DNA of 64,000 nt, taken from positions 740,934-804,933 of the forward strand of contig NW_008708898.1 of the NCBI RefSeq assembly GCF_000327385.1, read 5' to 3'. This document shows positions 13,801 through 24,983 of this stretch, piece after piece (position 1 is the stretch's first letter; every line of letters starts with the position of its first letter). The position numbers and the translations under genes were made by a program. This stretch comes from Lottia gigantea (Eukaryota > Mollusca > Gastropoda > Lottiidae). Under the pieces are notes generated by a model, which saw nothing but the letters and a program-made list of their open reading frames with translations, was not told the origin of the DNA and ran no database searches.

Positions 13801-16373
13801 TAGACTAGAAATGTCATAATGACCAGTCTATTGTCACTTTGACACAGCAATGACCAACAGATACATTCCAACACATCAAGTAGGCAGTTTTAATTACATT
13901 TATTCTTAGGAAATTCTAATTTAGAAAAACTTAATAAGGAGGAACAAATGAAATCTGTTTATAGGTAACATTTCTATTATATAAACTCAAAAGGTGATCA
14001 TATATCAGAAATTAAGGATGATATCAACATCAACAAAATAATCACACAAAACCACAACACTATAACAAATAGTCAAGTCTGCTGGGTGTTAAACTGCAAA
14101 CTAGATTTTTACTTTTAAATATAGGCAAATCCTTTTTATATATGATTAGCAAAATTTTATGACATGACCTAAAAGGCTACATTAGTGTAATTTTAAAATG
14201 ATTTCTATGTTTGCATTCAGAGTTAACACCCAGCCAAACCATTGTATGACATACTACCTTTTCCCTTCCATAATATAACAGCATCAAATGCACCCCTATT
14301 AGGATGTACTTGATGATAAATAGGCTTCTTTGTGGATTCCCGAAGGCATAAAAAAACACTTAACCAGTTACAAACTGATTAAGTACAAAAATGTATATTA
14401 AAAAAGTGATACTTTTGCTTACTTATCTAGGTAATTTCCTTCAAACACATTTTGTACTAAGTGGCTATATTAAAAATAGAAGCTTATAAAAATGGAACAG
14501 GTATAAGCTTTAAGTTGGCATATTTCTTAATCAACTATCAATCTATTTTTATCTATTCATTGTTTGAAGTTTGATGTCTGGTACGTCAATAATTAAACAG
14601 GAAATGACTGCAGGCTCTAGCCATTGACATTTCTCCCATGCGATAACTACCAATATAGTCATTAGGTTACATATCTGTATGGGAAATTAAAAAACACTGT
14701 TGAATGTGTAATGCATTAAAAGAGATATCAGATTTTCGTTGTGAAATATAATACCGATAGTTCAAATGGAACTTGTTCAGCTGATAGCTTGCTAAGACAC
14801 TGAGGTTAGTTATGATTCGGAATTGTCTAATTCGGTATATTTTGCTCTTCAAGGAATGGTACCAATATAAGCTAATTCCCAGTCGACCTAGATATAGTAC
14901 CAAATATTCATACTTGAAGGCAAAGATCAATAATCACTTCCAGCATATTGGACAAGACTAACATTTACAAGAATTATATTTTTAGAATAAGCTTACTGAT
15001 GTTTTTGTATGAGTCATGGTTTATAACAAAATCAATAATGCACTCTAGTCTCTGATTATCATTTCATTACATACAGTTATATTATTTTACTAGAAAATTG
15101 CAGGAAATTTATTGAAACTAAGAGTAATTTAAAAAAAGACAATTTTTAAAAGACAAAGTTTCTGGGATGGTTACGCTAATTAATCATTAATTAAAACTAA
15201 AGGTTCCAAAAGGTCTGTTTATAGAGACTAGTATTGATTATATTACAATAGATCAAGTTTCAATCCAGCAAATTGTCCAAATCAATAATGCATCAATCAT
15301 TTCAATCAAATATCAGAAAATTGATGTAAAAATTAATCAATTATATGTCAAAAAAGACACCAAAAAATGAAATTTTTTTTTTGTGACAATTAATATAATA
15401 TAAAAGATAGCTTGCCAGGCAAGGTGTAACATAAGCCCACTACCACCTGTTGACAAATCCTCAAAATCAGTTACATCATTTGAATTATCATCAAATTAAA
15501 CCATGAACAGGGTCTCATCGACGTTCACACAACAGCAATAACTCTGAAACCGTTCATGCGCTTATTACCTATTTCAAACTAAACTGAGATCGCATCAGTA
15601 TCTACATGCACACAAAATTTAATCAAGATCGGATAAAAACTGTAGTCCATATCGTGCCTACAAGCCAAATTTGACAAGTTGTAACAAAGTCAAGGGCAAT
15701 AACTCTGGAATCGCTCATATGTATACTTAGTTTCATCAAGATCAGATAAATGTAGCCTTTATCGAGCATACAAGCCAAATTTAACATGTTTTAACTAATT
15801 CAAGGGCAGTAAACCGTTTATCCAATTATTACCAATTTTGAACTCGACTGAGATCTCATCATTATATACATGCATACTAAGTTATATCATGATCGGATAA
15901 AAATGGTAGACCTTCTCGTGTATACAAGCCAAATTTAAAGTGTTTTTACACAGTCAAGGGCAATAACTCTGAAACCATTCATCCGATTATTACCAATTTC
16001 GAACTTGACTGAGACCTCATCAATTTAAACATGCATACCAAGTTTCATCGAGATCTGATAAAAGCTGTAGCCACTATCGTGCACACAAGAAATGTGGAAG
16101 GACAAATGGACAGGGGCGATAGCAATATAGTCCAAATTTCTAAATGTGGGCGTATAAAAAGTGACTTTAATAAATAGAGGCCTATATGTGAGCTTACATG
16201 ATAAAATGAATTTAAGCTTTTTTTTTTTCAACTTGATTTATTAGGCTTTAAAAAATAAAGCAAAATTAATTGTTACTAAATACTCTAAACATCTGAAATT
16301 ATTAATAATTTGGACCTTAAAATATTGGAATCAAATTATGAGAAATAGCCTAATAATACATACCTTGAGACAT
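10894..16373 (-). CDS. STMN: stathmin-family tubulin-binding protein with extra modules (240 aa)
   Basis: Read on the minus strand, the coding exons are 16364-16373 (the exon extends to 16425 as 5' UTR), 12792-12952, 12329-12520, 11784-11924, 11261-11401 and 10894-10971. The start gives MSQEGAKEKVGGLAYEVIL, matching the stathmin N terminus. ISPP at 32-35 matches the region of vertebrate Ser38; the vertebrate LSPRS phosphosite (Ser25) is absent. Exons 3 to 5 encode a long charged helix. The last 47 residues of exon 3, all 47 of exon 4 and all 47 of exon 5 align with each other, each ending in LRxH or LQxH, where vertebrate stathmin (about 149 aa) has two tubulin-binding repeats. The C terminus has IEEVRRNK, as in stathmin IEEVRKNK. 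The family is known to bind tubulin dimers along the helix and promote microtubule disassembly in the cytosol. Exons 3-5 are phase 0 at both ends, so skipping keeps frame. Further 5' UTR exons upstream are likely but not identified. Confidence 0.9.
10985..11215. repeat. degenerate short tandem repeat in the last stathmin intron
   Basis: Variants of TATTTGTCTCACTGGGT recur at loose spacing of about 30 bp (near 10995, 11010, 11053, 11083, 11190). This explains the open frame here, which is not called as a gene. Confidence 0.4.
12070..12190. repeat. partial copy of the GGGGACACT MITE family in a stathmin intron
   Basis: Contains TTATGTGTATCGGGGACACT, the same end sequence as the fuller element at 24545-24745. 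The other end is not clearly preserved. Confidence 0.4.
13000..15400. other. first part of stathmin coding intron 1, nothing recognised
   Basis: AT-rich intron sequence. Short open frames at 14177-14359 and 14667-14930 (-) show no domain, no plausible splice context and no resemblance to known families. Confidence 0.5.
15400..16160 (-). mobile_element. mollusc-type interspersed repeat, copy A
   Basis: The left end reads GATAGCTTGCCAGGCAAG and the right end GTGGGCGTATAAAAA; these are the reverse of the ends of copy B (25826-26490). The interior holds several diverged sub-repeats of roughly 150 bp with GGGCAATAACTCTG, CAAGATCGGATAAAA and TACAAGCCAAATTT. There is no coding capacity. The matching outer motif TATACGCCCAC / GTGGGCGTATA suggests a non-autonomous DNA element; class not settled. 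Confidence 0.7.
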
Positions 16374-16425
16374 GGCAATGCTTTCTTTTGAACCAAACTT
16401 CCAGGCAATAACTGGTGAAGAATAT

Positions 16426-18485
16426 CTGAAATTGAAATTAAAATTTACAATTTCTGAACAAAAAAACCAAGGAAGATAAAACAGTCTTTTGATTCATAGA
16501 ACGTTCCATATTCCCAGAAAAAAAGATGATCCACCTATCAATATATACATCCAGACTTTACCTGAATTGCTAAATCTTCTTTTTCACCATTTGGAAACAG
16601 ATGGATCCCAAAATTGCAGGTACCATCCGTAAAGTTAGACAATGAATTGTCGTCAGTAGACAGAGATAATGAGTCTGTTCAATAGAATGACTCAATCTAC
16701 ACTCATTATAATAATTCATTACAGACATCCTCAAACAATCGATTACCGGTACCACCGCTAGTTTGAATCTTCTCAGACTCAAAGATCAATATTCTTTCTA
16801 ATTGCTATAATTACCTTGCATATATATAGAATGAACCTGTGCTCAGTTGAACCCTAAACAACTAATACTAATGAGAAACATGCCCCTTTTAGGAAATGGT
16901 AAATTCCTCCATATCCTATATGAGGGGGTGAAGGTTCTAGGAAATTTATGCTTGGGTTAGTCCACTGTTACATAAGTGGAAAGAAGTTGAGATGATAGAG
17001 AGACATAGAGCAGCAATTGTAGGAATATTGATTTTGTTATCCAATAGCTGCCTGTATTTTGGAATATTACCAAGATCGAGCACTCTGTTAGTAATACATC
17101 TAGACATGTCTGATATCTACATCTTGTAATCACCTATATGACACTCAACTATCAGCACCTAGGTCATTCAAATTTCATTTAATCAATACATTTTCTCTAG
17201 ACTATTAGTTACAAATTACAAGTCAACATACTCTAGGTCTAAGAGTACAGAATCTGTGCTACCAGGCATAAGATCATATTATATCTAGTGAGACAGACAA
17301 TGATCACTCTAAACTCCTGATCCCACACTGTGGACTGCAACTAAGCATTCCTTTCAAGAGTCAACAAAGTTAATATGTTATTTTGAATATATCTAAAACA
17401 TAACATTTACTGGAAGAACAGGCACATTATCTTGTTTCTGGCTGTATACAATATACATTACTTTCATCATAAATTGCTAGTACAAATCTCATAAATAATT
17501 GCAAATAATGCATTCAATGAAAAGTGAAAAGCCAAAGAAGAAATTGCCAGAAAAGATCACAGCAAAGACAATTACTTGTTGGCTATACTATCATCTCAAC
17601 ACAAACCTCATGATAATGCAAAGGCAAAATGTCCTGCATTGCACACTGCTTCGGGTTGCATGTCTTCATAGTCCAATAAGGTGCAAAAATCGAAATACTT
17701 GTGGAAATTTGCAAAAAGTTGGAAATAATAACATTTTTTCAAACAACTTTAAATAGCAATAATAAGTCTCAGTTAATTTTTTGTAAATTTTGAAAATATT
17801 TCAAATAAGTCTTACCCAACTTCCATTTTGCAAATTTTAAGTAATAAATCTCCTTAGCAATATACTTTTCACTTTTACAAATTTCAGCAAGTAGAAATTA
17901 CAAAGTTCTCTAAATTTCATCCTTATTTATAAGAAATCAAATCAAACTTTGTTAGCCTAAGGCATTGGAATAACAAGTTCAAAAATCTGAATTTGATTGG
18001 CCCATTCAAAATTGGGATTTAAATGTACGTTTACTCATAAGCTAAATGAAAGTAGCTTGATATATAAACAGGCTTGACATTTGTACTATAATTACTAGTA
18101 TTTACAATTAGTCCAGCCTATACAGTTTTTATTTACTCTTTTTGATGTGTTAGAAATAGAAACATTCTTTCATTCAATCTCAGGTTTATAACGTCACTAT
18201 CTGTATCTTCTTGGCATTTTTATTAGAAAGTGATTCATTTCTTTTAAATATGGCAGTTAAGGTTTAAATTTCATTGTTTTGTAATTTAAATTTATTGTAT
18301 TGGAACAGATGAATTATGGGAAAGTAAGCCTAAAATATAAACCTGTGAAAAGTATTTATCAATATTTGATATATGCAATCCAATCAAAATCTTATCAAAG
18401 CTGTGCTAATCACATTATAGCTTGACACATTTCAGCTGGGACATGGACAATGACTAAAAAAGTGTTCATTTAAAAATAAACCAGA
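16426..18485. other. upstream region of stathmin, no gene recognised
   Basis: Probably holds the stathmin promoter and 5' UTR exons on the minus strand, but none can be pinned down. Open frames at 16570-16782 (-) and 17499-17756 (+) look like chance. A phrase AGAAACATGCCCCTT near 16872 recurs near 43032. Confidence 0.4.
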
Positions 18486-18488
18486 TAA

Positions 18489-19229
18489 AAGCCATCAAAA
18501 GCGGCCAACAAAATTTTAATTTTGCTGTTCAATGATGTGGAGACCAATCCTGGTCCACCTAAGACTAGACAGACCACCCTTGATGGAGAAGTTAGCATGC
18601 TAGAAGTTCTGAAAGAAATCAAAGACATGAGGTCAGAAGTAAACCAAAACCTGGATAAGCTAAACCATAAGATTGAAAACGTAGAGCGGGAGATGCGTTT
18701 AATAATGGAAGAAAATGTCGAACTGAAAAACTGTGTTAAGAGGTTGGAGTCCAAAGTAGAAATGTTAGACAGAGCAGCAAGACGCAACAATATTATTTTA
18801 CATAATGTGGTGTATTCTTCGGATGATACAGAAAACACAGTAAGAGACATATTTAGATCAAACCTAAATATAGACGAAGGTATTGACATTCAGCATGTTC
18901 ACAGGATGCCATCAGCAAAGACGACCATCCTGGTAACCCTTGGTAAACCAACACAACGTATAAGAATTCTACAATCAGCAAAACATTTGAAAGGCAGTAA
19001 CATATCTATTTCTGAAGATTTCACTGAACAGACGAGAGCCGTAAGGAAAAAGCCCGTTCCACATCTAAAGAGAGCAAAAGGAGATGGAAAGTTTAGTGTA
19101 ATGAAATTTGACAAACTGCAGATAGAAACTGAAATCTTCCGTCTAGATGAAGCGGCCGATAAACTGGTTAAAGTCAGAACACTTAAACCGCGTACTGGAA
19201 CCAACCAGAAAGAAAATACAAACCAATAG
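18489..19229 (+). CDS. LINE ORF1 protein with N-terminal 2A-like motif
   Basis: The frame is open from 18489 to the TAG at 19227-19229. The first in-frame ATG is only at 18597, so the true start has been lost or was non-AUG. Near the N terminus is LLFNDVETNPGPP; DVETNPGP (18534-18557) fits the 2A consensus DxExNPGP, at which ribosomes skip the bond between Gly and the last Pro. Next comes a coiled coil (SMLEVLKEIKDMRSEV onward, about 60 residues), then an RRM-like nucleic-acid-binding region beginning NNIILHNV and a basic segment around EDFTEQTRAVRKK, as in L1/CR1-type ORF1p proteins. It would package element RNA. 2A motifs in APE-type LINE ORF1 proteins are known from sea urchin and other invertebrates. 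Confidence 0.8.
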   Translation, partial: KPSKAANKILILLFNDVETNPGPPKTRQTTLDGEVSMLEVLKEIKDMRSEVNQNLDKLNHKIENVEREMRLIMEENVELKNCVKRLESKVEMLDRAARRNNIILHNVVYSSDDTENTVRDIFRSNLNIDEGIDIQHVHRMPSAKTTILVTLGKPTQRIRILQSAKHLKGSNISISEDFTEQTRAVRKKPVPHLKRAKGDGKFSVMKFDKLQIETEIFRLDEAADKLVKVRTLKPRTGTNQKENTNQ

Positions 19230-22200
19230 CTACCAGGCCAGGGCCCATTAGAAATTCCTCAAAAACGGCTTTCGATTTTGGTATGGAACGTTGATGGGCT
19301 CAATAGACAGTGTAATAGGTATGGGTTTAAAGATCTGGTAAACGAACATGATATTATATTTTGTGTAGAAACTTGGATGTGTGATAACGATGATATTGTC
19401 TTCCCAGGATACATCCAACTCAGGAAAACCAGACAAAAGTTAAAGGGGGCATTCCGCAACTCTGGTGGTATTCTTGCTCTTGTCAGCACGGAGATCTCCA
19501 ACCGTATTACAACGCACCAAAGTGTCTCTAGAAACATTCTATGGTTAATTTTACGCTTAGAAAACATTGTACTAACTCTTGGCGTTGTCTATTTTTCCCC
19601 ACCTAACTCCTCTATTTACTCTGAAGAACCCATTTTCAGCATACTAGAAGATGAATGCTGCCAACTTCGATCGATATATCCAAATAACCACCTAATAATT
19701 CAAGGTGACCTGAATGCAAGAACTGGTAATGGCCACTCAAAAGATATAGAGAACGATGATCCTAAATACTTACCAATTGACGATGACTTTGAGTACGATG
19801 TTGACTGGGATATTCCCAGGGTATCACAAGATCCAATTATCAACAGCCGTGGTAAACAGCTACTGGATTTTTGCAAGGTAAATGGTTTTCGAATATGTAA
19901 TGGAAGACTCCACTCAGATAAAGACAAAGGGAAAATCACTTGCCTTGCAAACAATGGACAAAGTGTTGTTGATTACGTACTCTGTGGCAGTGAAACTATT
20001 TAGCAATTTTGACATACTACCCGAAATAGAACATACACATATGCCGATTTCGTACCAACTCACACTAAAGGTAGATCGAAATATAAATGACTCTGAATTT
20101 AATGCCAACAAACCAAAACTAATTTGGAACGTAAACAAATGTGAAGAATATGTCCAAAATTGGGAATCCGTTAGAACAATATCAGACAGTATTCTGATGT
20201 TCAGGCTGCGTATACAGAATTCGTTAACATTTTACAAACAACCAGCAAATGTTTCAATTTAAGACTACCAAGTGCCAACAAACCGAAACTTGATTGGTTT
20301 GACTCGGACTGTCAAGAAGCAAGATCAGAAGTAAGGAAACATCTTCGCAGGTTTCATATCTCTAACTCAGTGGCGGACAGGGAACTGTACTCTTACTCGT
20401 GTACATATTATAAATCACTGTGTAAGGACAGGTCAGAGAAGGCATTTTATGCCTTTTGCAGCTCCCTGGAAGAAACATTAAGAGCACATGATGGGAAACG
20501 GTTCTGGAGAGCTATTAAACCAAAAACAATCGTAAACAAAAACTCAGTATCGGCAACAGATTGGACACACCATTTTATACAGCACTTCAGTGGCGTAGAT
20601 ATATCACCCGAATTTAAACAATTTCACGATGAAATAGAAAACTTTGTACTCTATTAACATTGATGAGAATCTCGAAACTTTCGAGGATGATTCACTAAAT
20701 AATGAAATTAGCCTCGGGGAAATAAATAATGCAATATCCGAAATCCAAAATGGCAAGGCGCCAGGATACGACGGGGTACCTATTGAACTATTTAAAAATG
20801 CACCTCAAATCTGCATGGATATTCTCCACTTTCTTTTTAACTGTATACTGAAAACCGGTGTGTATCCCACAGAGTGGACTATGGGAGTGATCGTGCCAAT
20901 TTTCAAAAAGGGCAACTTAAATGACCCTGCAAACTACCGCCCTGTAACCCTTTTAGAAGTGTCTGGGAAAATATTTGCAATAATTATCTGTGAACAACTA
21001 ACAGACTGGTCTAAATCGGAAGAAACTTTAGTAAATGAACAAGCAGGATTCAGGTCTAGGTTCCAAACAATAGATAATATATTTATTTTAGATACAATTT
21101 TGAACAAAATAGTGAATTTATGCAGAGGTCGACTTTATTGTGGTCTTATTGATCTCAAAGCTGCTTTCGATTCAATTTGCAGAAAAAGTCTGCTTTATAA
21201 GTTGTGGGATGGGAACGTTAGGGGCAATATATTCAGATTAGTGAAGAATATGTATGAAAATGTTAAGGCTTGTGTAAGAGCTCACCAGGGCACTACTAAC
21301 TTTTTCCAAGCAGAATTTGGTGTCCCGCAAGGTTGTCAGCTCTCGCCATTCCTGTTTTCTTTCTTTATAAACGATATAGTGTCCGAATTGAGCAAAGACA
21401 ACCAGAGATGTATTACTATTAACGAATTACAATTGTTTATATTGCTCTTTGCTGATGATATCATACTCTTCGACAGTACTGTGAAAGGTTTGCAACAGAG
21501 ACTCGACAAGTTAGTCATATACTGCAAAAAATGGAAACTAAAAGTCAATAGTAACAAAAGTAAGGTTATAGTATTTAGGAAAGGGGGCACCCTTAGAAGG
21601 TATGAGAAATTCGATCTTGATGAAACCGTCTTGGAAATAGTACCATCGTATAAATATCTGGGTATCCAAGTTTCATCCTCAACATCTTGGTACCAAGCTC
21701 AAAAAATGCTATCTCAGCAAGCTGAAAAAGCTATTCGGATCATAAGATCACAAATCTCAAACTTTCATAGATTGCCAATATGAACGCAAACTCATATTTT
21801 GATGCCAAAATTAGGCCAATACTGCAATATGGCAGCGAAGTATGGGGCTTTCACCCATCACCTGACATTCAAAGAGTACAAGATAAATTTTTTAAGGCAG
21901 TACTCAGGTTAGGGAAGACAGCTCCAAACATTGCCGTCAGGGGTGAACTTGGCCTTCATTCAATGAGTGTTAACCTATATTGTAAAATTATTAAATATTG
22001 GATTAGATTAATTAGCCAACAAGAAAACAGAATTCTTGTTGATGTGTATCAATATCAATATTATCTTGCTGAAAACAATATCGACTGCTGGGCATTGAAA
22101 GTAAAACAGCTTTTGAATAAGTATGGTTTTGGTGAGATATGGTTGAAGCAAGCAGCAGACAAGTCATTCTTACATATTTTCAAACAACGATGTATAGATG

Positions 22201-22640
22201 TTGATAGCCAACAATGGCACTCTATATTAGAAACAACCTCTAAATTAGATTTTTATCACAGTTTTAAACTATATCCAAATAATGAGATGTATGTTAGTAT
22301 TAGTATTAATCAATTTCGCACTGCATTATGCAAATTGAGGTGTTCAAACCACAACTTACTGATAGAAGAGGGACGAAAACTCGGACTAACTAGAGGTGAA
22401 AGACTATGCCCTTTGTGCATCAGACCACATATTGAAACGGAGTACCATTTTGTTTTAATTTGTGCATTTTACCATGATCTAAGGGAAAAACTAATTCCCA
22501 AATATTATTATGAATACCCATCCCATCAAAAACTAACCATGCTTATGTCCTCCCAAAATACTGCCATCCTGAATAATTTAGCAAAATATACCTTTTTATC
22601 TTTCAAAAAGAGAAAGTTATTTTTTACTAACAAAGGCTAA
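19230..22640 (+). pseudogene. LINE ORF2 (endonuclease and reverse transcriptase), disrupted
   Basis: Endonuclease segment at about 19230-20003: VWNVDGLN, FCVETW (catalytic Glu), GDLNAR and VDYVL are recognisable. Reverse transcriptase at 20644-21783: GKAPGYDGVP, VVPIFKKG-like IVPIFKKG, NYRPVTLL, IDLKAAFDS, GVPQGCQLSPFLF and LFADDIILF follow the normal motif order. The tail at 21780-22640 has RPILQYGSEVWG and a zinc-knuckle-like CPLC...ETEYHF. The frame shifts near 20000, 20260, 20650 and 21775, so no single product is possible now. It begins in the same frame as ORF1, directly after its single TAG, and the first in-frame ATG lies well inside the endonuclease. Confidence 0.9.
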
Positions 22641-22735
22641 ATTAGTCCAGTTACTATATTATGTAAATGTTTTTGATTTGTATAATGGTCCTGTGGCCTC
22701 TTTATTATTGAATAAAACTATCACTATGTTAAAAT

Positions 22736-22860
22736 CATTGCAAAAATTCCTAATTTCATGGGTTATTTTTGCATCATAGAAGCATATATCATTTTTTTGA
22801 TTGGTTATTGTAGATTATTGTGGGTAATAAATGGCTGAAGGATATCTGTGCAGTGTCCAG
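22736..22860. repeat. fragment related to the MITE in the Rel intron
   Basis: CATGGGTTATTTTTGC, then CATAGAAGCATAT, and later GGCTGAAGG match the interior of the inverted-repeat element at 52246-52601 in the same order. The terminal inverted repeats are not present here. It directly follows the LINE 3' end. Confidence 0.5.
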
Positions 22861-24544
22861 GACAGAAAAAATTCAATTTTCAAGGGTGTATTTCCCGAGT
22901 TGTATAATACAGTCAAAATCAACTACCTAAGATTGTGGATAAGTGTCTTTGCTAATGAAATAATAGAAGACTATAATGCCAAAGCCAGGAAAAAGCAAAA
23001 CACCTTACACAAAATAACACCAATAATTTTAAAGTTCATGGAGTAATAATGGGCTAGTGCAGTCAATGAGTTACTTTTCCTTGAAGTAGCCCTGTAAGTG
23101 TAATTCATGTCTTGCCTTATAACATAGATTATCTAAGCTAAACAGTAGCTACTGTAACTATTTATCAGTCTAGTAAAGTAAGAGAGAAGTAAGATTAGGA
23201 CTGTTGCCCTTGGACTCTAGTCTAAGGTACAGAGTGGACTGTCTGTAGTTTTGCCTTAGTAACTTGTCCTGTTGGTTGGTTGAAGGTTCGTGTATAAGGA
23301 GTGATGGACTGGTGCCAGTGGTGAATCACAATCAATTCAAAGGGACAAAGCTACTGCCAGTCATTTTGTCAATAGCCATGCAGTCACTTGAATCTGGTTG
23401 GAGGAGTCGCTTTTCATTAAATTGGTTTTATCCAGTATCCCTTCATTCATATGTCTTGATTATTAGCTAGACAGTAGCTACTGTAACTGTTATGTTTAAC
23501 AGTCTAGAAAGTGTAGGAATAAGAGGACCCGCTTGTGTTGAACTTGGTTAGGCTACAGCCAGTGTGTACCGAGCGTCTATTTCAGTTTGAAGTTTTGCCT
23601 TTGTAACTGAAGAAAGTTGATGAAAATTGGCGTTGGGCTTGGTTTAAAGTTCGTGAATTTCTCAAGAGTCCATATCTATCTTGATAATTTTTATAAATAA
23701 ACATGAGGGAGGCGGCATTCCATGGGGATACTTACTACTATAGTTAGATTTTGCTTTCTTTTTTGAAACAAAAATATTAAGTTTCGCCAATTCTGTACTC
23801 CGCGCTCTTTGCTGGCAATTTGGAGAACAAGAGATTCGATTGGTTATCTTAACGGAAGTGAGGATATGGAATAATTCATTTTGTTATAGAAGGGTTGTTG
23901 GATATTATCTAGAATATAATTTCTCTTAAAGCACTGCACTACGTGAAGATTCAACCTTCCAAGTTCCATTTTGGTGAAAAATCAAATCTCTTTTTATCAA
24001 TACTACACAAATCTCACTTTTTAATCCGAATTCAAACGACTTACAAAATCAATTACCCCCACCTCCCAATCTTACTTTAGGTTAATTAAGATGAAAATGT
24101 TTATTTCAATCGGCGAAGAAATCGTGAATTAAATTCCCTATTATTGTAAGTTATGGGGTAAGGTTTAGTGTCAACTCTTCTTGAAAAGTCAAATGACTTT
24201 AGGATAACATATTTAATGTTGTAGAAATAATGAAGGCATTCAAATGAATTCACTGAATTAAAGTAAGGGCAAAAGCCTAAACTCTTAATAATAATAAAGA
24301 ATATGATGGGGTGGGGAAAATTGCCATAGCCAATCAAAGCCGAACAAAGTCAACAACAAGGGCTTGCATCAATTGTTTATTCATATAGGTTGGACTTTCG
24401 TGCTATACCTCGTTTATAATGATTACCCATGTACCTTAATGTCTGGGTCATTGTAGGTGAACAAGGTAGAGATGTCCAGATCAGTAGTAGATGTAGTAGA
24501 ACTTGTAATATAAAGCCAAAGGATCATAGGGATTGTAATGAGGT
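22861..24544. other. spacer upstream of RTEL1
   Basis: Open frames at 22831-23046 and 23264-23470 (+) show no known domain. A diverged direct repeat (CAGTAGCTACTGTAACT) occurs near 23141 and 23472, followed in both by a CAGTCTAG segment. The RTEL1 promoter and a 5' UTR exon should lie somewhere here or in the next kilobase but were not found. Confidence 0.4.
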
Positions 24545-24745
24545 TTTTTTTTTAACTTTTTATGTGTAAAGGGGACACTTATAGAATCGTTTTGAAGCAA
24601 TCCAATTTTCTATCAGATTTTTGTGATCCTTGCGTAGTTTTTTATGACTTGCAAGAACCATAAATGTCTGAACGAATTTCACGAAAGTGCAAATCGATTC
24701 AATCAAGTGTTCCTGATACACATGAAAAGTTTCTAAAACCTCTCT
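24545..24745. mobile_element. small inverted-repeat element (MITE), about 200 bp
   Basis: The left end (TTTTATGTGTAAAGGGGACA and on to GAATCG) is mirrored at the right end, 24695-24730 (CGATTCAATCAAGTG, then TGATACACATGAAAAG). Diverged relatives lie at 25155-25360 in RTEL1 intron 1, at 12070-12190, and at about 46975-47035. No coding capacity. Confidence 0.6.
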
Positions 24746-24983
24746 ACTTAAAAAACCTCTTAAAAAAGCCTAATAATAGAATGAGCTTATTACTTTTTAC
24801 CTGAAAAGGCCACCCACAACACCCCCCCACCTCAGATTGGGTATCATTGGGTAGTCTAAAGCAAGACATTATTTTCTTTACAGAATTTCTCATCCCTTTA
24901 TTTATAAAAGTCCTCATTGATAAAAATATCTGAGTAATTTGAGATTATATATTTCTAGGTGAAAAGTTTCTACAGATATCAAA

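Larger units (their letters stand above)
18486..22735 (+). mobile_element. APE-type LINE (non-LTR retrotransposon), nearly full length but broken
   Basis: Order: ORF1 (coiled coil plus RRM-like region), then AP-type endonuclease, reverse transcriptase and a C-terminal Cys/His segment, followed by a short 3' UTR with AATAAA at 22711-22716. The reverse transcriptase has the FADD box at 21448-21459. ORF2 changes frame four times. The 5' end appears truncated, since the ORF1 frame opens at 18489 without an ATG. No RNase H domain and no LTRs. A CR1/L2-like clade is likely but not proved. It lies between divergently transcribed stathmin and RTEL1. Confidence 0.9.

Noticed and set aside
19248-19567. 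Minus-strand frames across the LINE (for example 19248-19436, 19259-19567, 21336-21590)
   Set aside because: Shadows of the plus-strand ORF1 and ORF2.
18486-22735. Retrovirus or LTR element as the source of the reverse transcriptase
   Set aside because: No LTRs, gag, protease or integrase; AP endonuclease plus FADD reverse transcriptase is LINE architecture.
22831-23046. 71-codon frame just after the LINE
   Set aside because: Its start lies in a repeat fragment shared with the MITE at 52246; no homology recognised.
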